Shown here: one piece after another, positions 34,175-41,243 of the stretch | Layout: each line of letters starts with the position of its first letter | Position numbering within the stretch: position 1 is the first letter of the stretch | Assembly (NCBI GenBank): GCA_017437745.1 | Contig: JAFRYI010000004.1 | Span: 1-42,275, forward strand | Length of the DNA: 42,275 nucleotides | Source: Bacillota bacterium | GTDB taxonomy: Bacteria; Bacillota; Clostridia; Peptostreptococcales; Anaerovoracaceae | Reading direction: 5' to 3' | The notes under the pieces: generated by a model | Database searches by the model: none | Told to the model about the DNA's origin: nothing | Seen by the model: only the letters and a program-made list of their open reading frames with translations | Program-made: the position numbers and the translations under genes

Positions 34175-35020
34175 TTACAGCGCTGCGACGGCGTCCCAGT
34201 CGATCACCGGCTCGCCGCCCAGCGGAATGTACCCGATGTTGTTAAGATAAGTAGTACCGTTCTCCGTGGAGATGTTTACGGTGTGACCGTAGATCTCTAC
34301 GCTGTCCCCTTCTATGCCTGCCTCGCGGATACGCTCCAGAAGCTTAGTCCGCCCTGCGCAGACATCGAAACGTTCGCCCGCGATAAGCCTGTAAGCGAAA
34401 CGCAGAGCCTTGCGCGCCGGAACGTAAATGGCGTTCTCCACGGGCTTTTCGAACTCGCCGGATACCGAATAGCCGGTATACCTTGCGCTGCACGGCAGCC
34501 CTTCTTCCATGGCTGCCTTCATTATGTAGGAATACCTGGGGATGCTGTATGTATCCAGGAAGTCCTTGATCATTCCTGCCGACGGCCCGCCTACGCTGAA
34601 GGAATAATTAAGGCGGAAAGGCACCAGCCAGAACGCTTTATTCTCGGATTCCTCGAAATCCTTCTCCAGGCGGCATAGGTCCTCCAGTTCTTCGGTCATG
34701 GTAGCCAGGACTTCTATCTGCCGCTCCGTCTCCCTTACCTGTGCCTTAAGCCTTTCGGAATGCTTCAGCGCGGATTCGCGCTGTTCCAGGTCGTTCTTTT
34801 CATAGAAGAAGCTTTTGATCTCCGCAAGGCTGAATCCCATGCTCCGAAGCATTTTGGCGTTGTAGAGCCTGGAGAAATCCGTGGACAGATAATACCTGTA
34901 GCGGTTGAGCTCGCTGTGGCGCGGCTTAACTATGCCTACGGACTCGTAGTATCTTATGGTCTCCGGCGTTAGGTCCAGAAGACCGGCGATGTCGCTTACT
35001 TTGTATTCCTCGTCCTTCAT
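34175..35020 (-). CDS. MerR-family transcriptional regulator with GyrI-like effector domain
   Basis: 281 residues from the ATG at 35020 (AAGGAG 10 bases upstream). Upstream in-frame codons lie within the promoter and are not used. Residues 6-75 are the MerR winged helix (KVSDIAGLLDLTPETIRYYESVGIV...MGFSLAEI). Residues ~75-118 are the coiled coil (ESALKHSERLKAQVRETERQI). Residues ~130-281 are a GyrI-like ligand domain (FWLVPFRLNYSF..., RYTGYSV, NAIYVPARKALRF) of the BmrR/BltR type. No metal-binding cysteine pattern is seen, so a small organic ligand is more likely than a metal. It is upstream of nadK in the same direction. Whether it controls nadK is unknown. Confidence 0.88.
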   Translation of the reverse strand: MKDEEYKVSDIAGLLDLTPETIRYYESVGIVKPRHSELNRYRYYLSTDFSRLYNAKMLRSMGFSLAEIKSFFYEKNDLEQRESALKHSERLKAQVRETERQIEVLATMTEELEDLCRLEKDFEESENKAFWLVPFRLNYSFSVGGPSAGMIKDFLDTYSIPRYSYIMKAAMEEGLPCSARYTGYSVSGEFEKPVENAIYVPARKALRFAYRLIAGERFDVCAGRTKLLERIREAGIEGDSVEIYGHTVNISTENGTTYLNNIGYIPLGGEPVIDWDAVAAL

Positions 35021-35042
35021 CCGGCGCGTACTCCTTTGTTTA

Positions 35043-35051
35043 ATTATATCA
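35043..35051 (-). promoter_or_regulatory. Extended -10 promoter of the MerR-nadK unit
   Basis: TGATATAAT on the minus strand (35051-35043) with no good -35. The start point is predicted ~35036, giving a leader of ~16 bases, just enough for the ribosome site. MerR targets commonly have long -35/-10 spacers, which fits the poor -35. Confidence 0.55.
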
Positions 35052-35082
35052 AAAACCGCGCAAATGCATAGCACTAAAAAAA

Positions 35083-35107
35083 CAGCCGCAGGACGGTCCC
35101 GCGGCTG
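35083..35107 (-). terminator. Terminator after the CapA-family gene
   Basis: CAGCCGC / GCGGCTG, with an inner GGAC / GTCC stem separated by one mismatch, is followed on the minus strand by TTTTTTTAG and on the plus strand by CTTTTTTC. It is a strong, bidirectional-looking terminator 20 bp after the capA-like stop. Confidence 0.85.
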
Positions 35108-35127
35108 CTTTTTTCTGTTAAGATACG

Positions 35128-36330
35128 CTACTTCTCCGAGAGAACAGCGTCGTCGCCGTCCCAGGTAAGCTTAACGTTAAGACCGGCTTCGTCAGTGATC
35201 TTCTGGAAGTAGTCGAAGATCTCCTGGCCCCTGTCCGCACGTCCGTGGACATAGGGTATGCCGCTCTTTTCGGTGAGAGTAAAGATGACCCTGTTGGATA
35301 CGATCTTACCGTCCTCGATTATAAGCTTGGCCACCGGCGAGTATATGCTCTCCGGCTGGAACGGATAAGTGGGATACTCGGGATCGGGAACGAATCCGAA
35401 CCTTGCTATCCTCTGCTTTACCCACTCGGCGTTATGAGTGTCGCCGTGCACCTGGCCTTTGAAGCCGGGCGCCAGCTGCGGGGTGTACATCACGAAGTTG
35501 TTGAGTCCGTGATATATGGCCTTGCCCTTGTAGATCTCGAATCCGTGGGATACGTGGCTGTGCGAAGCCATGACCGTATCCGCGCCGTTATCGATGGCGA
35601 TGTGCGAATAGAGCCTCTCCCAGTCGTTTACGAGCACCGGCTTGTGAACATAGCCTTTGTGGAAGTATACGATTAGGATGTCGCACTGCTTTTTAGCCTC
35701 ACGCACTTCTGCCGCCATCTTGATGAGGGCTGAAGGATCTACGTAGTTTTCTCCCATGAAGTCCGTATCGAAATGGACAGGCTCCTTGAACCTCCAGTTG
35801 TCGAACTCGTGCCTGTCGGCTCTCTGCTGCGCGTAGTCGAGATCCGCCATGGGCTTATAAGCTCTGTGGAAGTTTATGGGCGCCGTTCCGGCCTGATCGG
35901 GCCCAGCGAACTGCTGCTTGCCGCCTACGGCGTTGTAGGCAAGTACGCCTATCTTTACTCCGCCCTTTTCAACAAAGGCAGGCTTTCTGGCCTCAGCTTC
36001 GTTCATGCCGCCGCCGGCATGGGCAATGCCGTTCTCCTCGCACCAGGCAATGGTGTCCCGGACGCCGGCTTCCTTGAAATCGTAGAAGTGGTTTCCGGAA
36101 AGCGTCACGAGGTCCACCCTGTTTTTGATCGGGTCAAGAGACTTCACGAGGTTGCCCTCGACAGACCTTTCTACAGGAGTCTTAAGGTAAGCCTCTTCAA
36201 GCTGGAACATGCGGAAGTCCGCGCTGTCCAGGATGCCTGTTATGCCCTCGCAAAGCTTTGCAGGGGTGAGAACAGGATCCGAGCTTGGTATCGAAAAGTC
36301 TCCGCCGAATATAAGTGTCTGTCTTGCCAT
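35128..36330 (-). CDS. CapA-family (poly-gamma-glutamate synthesis type) metallophosphoesterase-like protein
   Basis: 400 residues with the PGA_cap fold, a calcineurin-like metallophosphatase relative: FGGDFSIP at the start, LSGNHFYDF (~99), GIAHAGGGMNEAEARKP (~122), VYFHKGYVHKPV (~222) and MASHSHVSHGFEIYKGKAIYHGLNNFV (~261). Poly-gamma-glutamate CapA proteins are normally exported and membrane-anchored. This one has no signal peptide or membrane helix and is predicted cytosolic. It has no capB/capC partner here. It follows a MatC-like carrier by 10 bp with AAGGAGA upstream, so the two form an operon. Capsule synthesis is therefore unlikely, and a role in metabolising the imported compound is possible. 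Confidence 0.85.
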   Translation of the reverse strand: MARQTLIFGGDFSIPSSDPVLTPAKLCEGITGILDSADFRMFQLEEAYLKTPVERSVEGNLVKSLDPIKNRVDLVTLSGNHFYDFKEAGVRDTIAWCEENGIAHAGGGMNEAEARKPAFVEKGGVKIGVLAYNAVGGKQQFAGPDQAGTAPINFHRAYKPMADLDYAQQRADRHEFDNWRFKEPVHFDTDFMGENYVDPSALIKMAAEVREAKKQCDILIVYFHKGYVHKPVLVNDWERLYSHIAIDNGADTVMASHSHVSHGFEIYKGKAIYHGLNNFVMYTPQLAPGFKGQVHGDTHNAEWVKQRIARFGFVPDPEYPTYPFQPESIYSPVAKLIIEDGKIVSNRVIFTLTEKSGIPYVHGRADRGQEIFDYFQKITDEAGLNVKLTWDGDDAVLSEK

Positions 36331-36339
36331 GATGTCTCC

Positions 36340-37674
36340 TTACTTAGCCGGGGCAGGTGCGAACTCCCAGGGAACGTTCTTGAATACTGCGTCGAAGAGT
36401 CCGAGCCATGCCAGTACTGCGGTGATGACAACGAACAGTATTGCGATGATGACCATCGGGCCGACCATCTTCTTTCTCTTTTCCTCGTCGGTGCAGCCGA
36501 TGATGGAGAGCGTGCCGCCCATGGAGAACGGGCTGAAGCCTGCGTACTGCAGACCTACCATCATGCAGACAGCGAGTACCAGCGGGTTAACACCGGTGGT
36601 AGCATAGAGTCCGGGGATGAGAGATACCATGAGGGGCTGCACTACAGCGCCGGATACTACCAGCGACAGAGCGCCGCATACGAGCAGGAATACCGGAGCA
36701 ACGATGCCTGCCGGAACCTTGCTTCCGAGCCACTCGCCTATCGTCTGGGTGATACCGATCTTGGAGGCCAGGCCTACCAGAGTACCGGTTCCGCAGACCA
36801 TCAGGATGGCGCCCCAGGGAATGCTCTTCTTGATGACTTCCTGGATGTCGCCGATCTTGAGCAGGTGGTTAACTACTATACCTACAGAACCGAGGAGCAG
36901 GAAGTCCATGTTCTTGGACATCCACTGAGTTACCGGGTTCTTAGCGAACTGCTGGATGATCATAGGAACTACGAGCAGAACTGCCAGGATGAGGATGATG
37001 GTGAAGGTCTTCCTCTGTACCGGGGTCATGGGTTCGGGCTTTTCGAACTTAACGTTGGCATCGGTCTTCTTGAACGCGCCGGTGATGAGGCAGAAGATCA
37101 CGAAGAAGATGAGCAGGAATACCATGTCATAGACCATGGCGGCATAGCTGATCGTTCTTGCTGTGGCTTCACCGAATACCGGGATGTTGATGCCTGTCTT
37201 GGACGCGAAGTCGGAGGTCCAGGGCAGCAGGTTGAACGCGGTACCTGCGGTGTAGTAACCCAGAGCAGCTACCAGGGGGTTCATTCCCATCTCTGTAGCG
37301 ATACCGAAGAAGATCGGGCTCAGGAATACCGGAGCAGCGTTGGAGCCAGCGCCGAGAGCCATTACTACAGCGGTAACGAACCAGAAGATGAGCGGCATGA
37401 AGCGGGAAGCTCCGCCTGCCTTATAAAGGATGTTCTGCGCGACCTTCTGGAAGGTTCCGTTGTGCATACCGAAACCGTAGAAGAAGGTACCGATCAGCAT
37501 GTAGAAGAAGATGTTGGTCGGGAAAACACCCATTACGTCTCTGGAGCCGAGCTTGAAGAAGATCGGAGCTACCAGGAACGCCATGGCAAGGGCTACGACA
37601 CCGATGTTGGTCTTGAGCGCCTTACCGATGACTATCGCGAGAACTATCGCGACTACGAATACCAGTACGTTCAT
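36340..37674 (-). CDS. MatC-like dicarboxylate carrier (SLC13/DASS-type membrane transporter)
   Basis: 444 residues with 11-12 hydrophobic segments. The N-terminal part (IGKALKTNIGVVALAMAFLVAP) matches the MatC N-terminal family (malonate/dicarboxylate carriers). Two gly/asn hairpin regions (LGAGSNAAPVFLSP and VVSGAVVQPLMVSLIPGL) fit the two-fold repeat of ion-transporter-superfamily carriers. Substrate is not determinable. C4-dicarboxylate or malonate is the family expectation. AAGGAGG precedes the ATG. It has its own promoter and is followed tightly by the CapA-family gene. Together with the adjacent TctABC there are two organic-acid uptake routes. Confidence 0.8.
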   Translation of the reverse strand: MNVLVFVVAIVLAIVIGKALKTNIGVVALAMAFLVAPIFFKLGSRDVMGVFPTNIFFYMLIGTFFYGFGMHNGTFQKVAQNILYKAGGASRFMPLIFWFVTAVVMALGAGSNAAPVFLSPIFFGIATEMGMNPLVAALGYYTAGTAFNLLPWTSDFASKTGINIPVFGEATARTISYAAMVYDMVFLLIFFVIFCLITGAFKKTDANVKFEKPEPMTPVQRKTFTIILILAVLLVVPMIIQQFAKNPVTQWMSKNMDFLLLGSVGIVVNHLLKIGDIQEVIKKSIPWGAILMVCGTGTLVGLASKIGITQTIGEWLGSKVPAGIVAPVFLLVCGALSLVVSGAVVQPLMVSLIPGLYATTGVNPLVLAVCMMVGLQYAGFSPFSMGGTLSIIGCTDEEKRKKMVGPMVIIAILFVVITAVLAWLGLFDAVFKNVPWEFAPAPAK

Positions 37675-37728
37675 AATTCCTCCTTTTTAAGAATGATTAT
37701 AATGACAATAAATTAACTGGCACTTATA

Positions 37729-37777
37729 ATTATAAACTTTGAAGTTACTTTAAAGTCAATACGCTAAAGCGCTAATG
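37729..37777 (-). promoter_or_regulatory. Promoter and operator-like repeats of the MatC-CapA operon
   Basis: On the minus strand TTGACT (37759-37754) and TATAAT (37734-37729) lie 19 bases apart (18 if TTATAA is used). Between them two near-palindromic decamers, ACTTTAAAGT (37747-37756) and ACTTTGAAGT (37736-37745), repeat at 11-bp spacing, one helical turn. Just upstream, CGCTAAAG and CGCTAATG stand in tandem (37762-37777). ATTAGCGC here is shared with the his operator. The remaining intergenic sequence to 37888 holds only the tctC terminator. Confidence 0.5.
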
Positions 37778-37802
37778 ATATAAAAACTTTATATATATGA
37801 AA

Positions 37803-37827
37803 ACACCCGGCCGAATCGACCGGGTGT
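37803..37827 (-). terminator. Terminator after tctC
   Basis: ACACCCGG / CCGGGTGT form an 8-bp stem with a 9-base loop, followed on the minus strand by TTTTCATATATA. The U-run is short but the stem is strong. It lies 62 bp past the tctC stop. Confidence 0.7.
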
Positions 37828-37888
37828 TCCTGATCTTAGTCTGCGGGAGCGGAACCTGTAAGGACCGTCCCTGAAAGTTCAGCGAAGA

Positions 37889-38956
37889 TTACTTCTTGTT
37901 GAACTGCTCGATTACCTTCTTGATCTGCTGGTCAGCATCCTGCTGGAGCTCGTCGATCTCCTTGAGAGTGAAGATCTGATAGGTGTTGGTGGAGCCAAGC
38001 GCCTTGACCTGCTTCATGAAGTCCTCGTCCTTGAGAATGGTAGCGCAGAGATCGTTGATCCACTGGCAGAGGTCGTCGGGCATGGAAGCCGGACCGTACA
38101 TGGTCATCGGCCATGCGCATACGAGGCCCATAGCGTCCTCGGCCTTTACGCCCTTGATCTCGGGAACGATGGGGATGTCCTTGAGAGGAGCAAGGTCCTC
38201 GGTGTAGAGGTCTCTGCTCGCAACGCTGTTGAGTATTCCCTTTACCTTGCCGCCTCTGACGTCCTGAGCAGCCTGGGTCTCAGTGATGATGGCAACGTCG
38301 GTGTTGGTGTGGCCCTGTACCCAAGTACGGATATCCTGAGCGGAACCCGGTACTTCGGTTACATCGTCGGCCTTTACGCCGAAGTAGTTAAGTATCAGCT
38401 TGATACGTACTTCGTGCGGAGTACCCTGGGTGTAGGAGATACGGACTTCCTTCGGATGAGCCTTGATGTACTCGATAAGAGTCTCGATGCTGTCGAATCT
38501 GGTCTCATCTGCAGAGATAAGGGTTACGGCTCCGGAGGGCTGTGCCTGTCCGATGTTGCCGGCGATCGCCTTGAAGTACTTGTGGTCCGCAAGGTTGTAA
38601 TCCCACTCACCGCTGTAGAACTGAGAGATGGCGCCAGCACCATGGAACATGATGACGGAACCGTCGTTGGCCTTCTGAGCCTCGGCTACGATCTTAGCGT
38701 GGTCGTTTCCGTTACCGGTGGTGTTCTTAATGGTGAACTTGGTATCCGGGCACATCTTCTCCCAGTACTTGACCATGATACGGCCGGACTTGTCGAGCAT
38801 GTTGCCTTCCTTCTGAGGAATGTAAACGGTTACTTCCTTCGGGAAGCCAAGCTGCTTGGCCTCATTGTTGTTCCCCTCATTGTTCTTGGGGGTGCCGCAG
38901 GCTGCGAGTCCGAACAGAAGGACGAGAGCCAGCAGCAGAGCTACAATTTTCTTCAT
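37889..38956 (-). CDS. tctC: Tripartite tricarboxylate transporter substrate-binding lipoprotein (TctC/Bug family)
   Basis: 355 residues. The start is the ATG at 38956 because GGAGG lies 5-6 bases before it. The ATG four codons earlier overlaps that ribosome site. Residues 1-19 are a lipoprotein signal with lipobox LAAC (C20), modified by the window's Lgt. The mature part shows the Bug/TctC pattern: VTVYIPQKEGNMLDKSGRIM (~45), NTTGNGNDHAKIV (~75), the YTQGTPHEVRIKLILNYFG block and GSAQDIRTWVQGHTDVA-like hinge. It delivers a carboxylate to TctAB. It is encoded downstream of tctA by 44 bp. Confidence 0.93.
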   Translation of the reverse strand: MKKIVALLLALVLLFGLAACGTPKNNEGNNNEAKQLGFPKEVTVYIPQKEGNMLDKSGRIMVKYWEKMCPDTKFTIKNTTGNGNDHAKIVAEAQKANDGSVIMFHGAGAISQFYSGEWDYNLADHKYFKAIAGNIGQAQPSGAVTLISADETRFDSIETLIEYIKAHPKEVRISYTQGTPHEVRIKLILNYFGVKADDVTEVPGSAQDIRTWVQGHTNTDVAIITETQAAQDVRGGKVKGILNSVASRDLYTEDLAPLKDIPIVPEIKGVKAEDAMGLVCAWPMTMYGPASMPDDLCQWINDLCATILKDEDFMKQVKALGSTNTYQIFTLKEIDELQQDADQQIKKVIEQFNKK

Positions 38957-39000
38957 TTTTACCTCCATGCATTAATGCAAATAGATATATCTATTGCGGA

Positions 39001-40500
39001 TCAGGCCTGAGCCTTTGCCGCCTTTGACCTCTTTATGGCAGGCAGTATGGTCTGTACTATCAGCACTCCTATACCTACGACGATGAAGATGAGGGATACC
39101 GGTCTGGTTATGAAACCCAGGTATCCGTTGGTAGAACCTACTATCGCCTGTCTGATGTTCTTTTCGAACAGGTTCGCCAGTATGTACGTCATGATGAACG
39201 GCATTGGCGGAATGTCGAAGTTATCCATTACAAGTCCGAGCACGCAGGTCATTACCGCAACCAGGAGGCTGAAGTAATCGCTCAGGATCATGTAGGCGCC
39301 CAGGAAGCTTATCGCGATGATGGCCGGATACAGATAATGATACGGCAGCGATATGAACTTCGGGAACAGAGGCATTGCCAGAGCTTCGACTATGAATACG
39401 AATATGGACGCAACGAACGCGGCGGTATAGAGGATGTATACCATTTCCGGGTTGTCCAGCATGAGTCCGGGACCGGGATGGACTTCGTGGCTCTCCATTA
39501 CCGTCATGAACTGTACCATGATGATGTCTCCCGGAATACCGAGAGCTATCATCGGTATCATGGCGCCTCCGATGCCGCCCTTTGTCGCGACTTCCGGAGC
39601 GAATACGCCGCCGATGGCGCCTTTGCCCCAATTCTCCTTATCCTTAGCAAGAGACTTGTTGGTCGTATAAGCTACAACGGAGGAAGTAGGTCCGCCGAGT
39701 CCGGGCAGGAAGCCTATGAACGCTCCTATGAAGAACGAGATGATTATGTTCAGCAGGTTCTCCCTGATGGCCTTGCCCGGCCATCTGAACCTTTCTACCT
39801 TTATCTTTGTAGCGTCCTTCGTCTTCGACTGTCTTACGTACTCCATCATGATTATCTTGGCCGCGAAGAGACCGAGCATCATGTTTACTACGGGGAATCC
39901 GCTCCACAGACCGTTGACGCCGAAGGTGAACCTTTCTTTGGACAGTACCGGGTCCGTTCCGACGCAGGAAAGTATGACCGCGAAGCCTACGCCTACGAAG
40001 CCCTTGACAAGGGACTTTCCGGAAAGACCGATTACCAGCGCCAGAGCGCAGAAGATCATCGCCGCGTACTCGAAGGGTCCCAGCTTTACGCCGAAGTCCG
40101 CGAGCCACTTGGCAAGGAACATGGCGATTATGATTCCGGGAAGGATACCGAAGAAGTTGGATACTACCGTTACGGAAAGCGGTGTTACGGGATCGCCCTT
40201 CTTGGTGAACTCGTAGCCGTCCCAGGTAGTGGCTATGGAACTGGAAGTTCCGGGTATGCCCAGCAGTATGGAACCGATGGCGCCGCCGCAGGTGGATCCT
40301 ACGTGAAGAGCCATGAACAGTGCCAGAGCAAGGATCGGGTCCATCTTATAGGTTACAGGCAGGATCAGCGTCATTACCATTCCGCCGGAAAGTCCGGGGA
40401 GAGCTCCGAAGAATACGCCCAGCAGAGCGCCGCCGACCATGTAGAGTATTCCTGTAAGGGAGGCCAGAGACTGAAGTGATTCAAGTATGTATTGCCACAT
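39001..40500 (-). CDS. tctA: Tripartite tricarboxylate transporter large membrane subunit TctA
   Basis: 499 residues with about 12 membrane helices. The two signature loops of TctA are present: FFGALPGLSGGMVMTL (~30-45) with LLGIPGTSSSIATTWDGYEFTKKGDP (~83-108), and FIGFLPGLGGPTSSVVAYTTNKSLA (~262-286) with APEVATKGGIGGAMIPMIALGIPGD. It uses an ion gradient to move substrate handed over by TctC. AAAGGAGG precedes the ATG. It sits 17 bp after tctB. Confidence 0.97.
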   Translation of the reverse strand: MWQYILESLQSLASLTGILYMVGGALLGVFFGALPGLSGGMVMTLILPVTYKMDPILALALFMALHVGSTCGGAIGSILLGIPGTSSSIATTWDGYEFTKKGDPVTPLSVTVVSNFFGILPGIIIAMFLAKWLADFGVKLGPFEYAAMIFCALALVIGLSGKSLVKGFVGVGFAVILSCVGTDPVLSKERFTFGVNGLWSGFPVVNMMLGLFAAKIIMMEYVRQSKTKDATKIKVERFRWPGKAIRENLLNIIISFFIGAFIGFLPGLGGPTSSVVAYTTNKSLAKDKENWGKGAIGGVFAPEVATKGGIGGAMIPMIALGIPGDIIMVQFMTVMESHEVHPGPGLMLDNPEMVYILYTAAFVASIFVFIVEALAMPLFPKFISLPYHYLYPAIIAISFLGAYMILSDYFSLLVAVMTCVLGLVMDNFDIPPMPFIMTYILANLFEKNIRQAIVGSTNGYLGFITRPVSLIFIVVGIGVLIVQTILPAIKRSKAAKAQA

Positions 40501-40517
40501 AAAGCTTTGCCTCCTTT

Positions 40518-41012
40518 CTAGAAGATGAGATCGATCAGAACGCCGTTCTTGACCGAAACATCAAGTACGATAACGTATACCACGTATATTACGGCATAGA
40601 TTATGACCGTATACAGCAGCGTGGTGAGCAGCCTCTTCTTGGTCGTCATGTCGGGCCTGGAGCTCTTAGAGAAGAGATAGGACACGATGAACAGCGTGAT
40701 GGGCAGAACGTACATCATGCCGAGAGCCCAGCAGCCGAGAACGGTTCCGAAATAGATGGCAAGCATGGTCCAGAAACGCTTCTTTTCATCCTTGTTCATC
40801 TTCATGCGGGTGCCGTCCGGACCGGGTTTAAAGACCAGGATCAGACCGCAAAGGATCATGGTGCCGCAGCCGATGAGCGGATAGATGCTCGGGCCCGGAT
40901 CATGATAAAGTTTGCTGGCAGGCAGAAGCAAAGACCTCCAAATGAAAAAGCCGGCGATGAGTATTATCGCTATCCCCAGCTTTCTGTCTTTGCACCAAAA
41001 CTTCTTTTCCAT
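40518..41012 (-). CDS. tctB: Tripartite tricarboxylate transporter small membrane subunit TctB
   Basis: 164 residues with four membrane helices, the normal TctB length: LGIAIILIAGFFIWRSLLL, IYPLIGCGTMILCGLILVF, then a charged cytosolic loop (KPGPDGTRMKMNKDEKKR) and two C-terminal helix regions. TctB has few conserved residues, and the call rests on topology plus position directly before tctA and tctC. TTTGGAGG precedes the ATG. It is the first gene of the unit. Confidence 0.9.
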   Translation of the reverse strand: MEKKFWCKDRKLGIAIILIAGFFIWRSLLLPASKLYHDPGPSIYPLIGCGTMILCGLILVFKPGPDGTRMKMNKDEKKRFWTMLAIYFGTVLGCWALGMMYVLPITLFIVSYLFSKSSRPDMTTKKRLLTTLLYTVIIYAVIYVVYVIVLDVSVKNGVLIDLIF

Positions 41013-41065
41013 ATATCCTCCAAATACAATAAAAATATGAACGGAATAAAAACATTCCTTTTGAG

Positions 41066-41074
41066 ATTATAGCA
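41066..41074 (-). promoter_or_regulatory. Extended -10 promoter of tctBAC
   Basis: TGCTATAAT on the minus strand (41074-41066) is a consensus extended -10. No good -35 is seen 17 bases further up. The start point is predicted ~41059, with a 45-base leader to tctB that includes a small GGAAT/ATTCC hairpin. Confidence 0.6.
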
Positions 41075-41182
41075 CAGTTCACACAATTAGTCTACAGTAA
41101 TTGCTTGCAAACGTTTTAACGAACTCGCTTCCGCGCGCCGAATGTCACAGACAGCTGCGGGACCCGGATAAAAACACGAATA

Positions 41183-41212
41183 CCCGGAAGGAACCTTCAG
41201 GCTCCCTCCGGG
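41183..41212 (-). terminator. Probable terminator hairpin after the glycyl radical enzyme gene
   Basis: CCCGGA / TCCGGG with inner GGA/TCC and CCT/AGG pairs makes a ~14-bp stem broken by two A-C mismatches. It lies 32 bp past the stop at 41244. On the minus strand a TTTTT run appears only ~10 bases beyond, so efficiency is uncertain. Nothing else is seen between 41075 and 41243. Confidence 0.5.
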
Positions 41213-41243
41213 CAAATGATCGCATTACCTTATTCTATATGGT

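Noticed and set aside
35773-37716. A 647-codon open frame on the plus strand
   Set aside because: It is antisense to the CapA and MatC-like genes, with biased low-complexity composition (Glu/Tyr/Asp) typical of a shadow frame.
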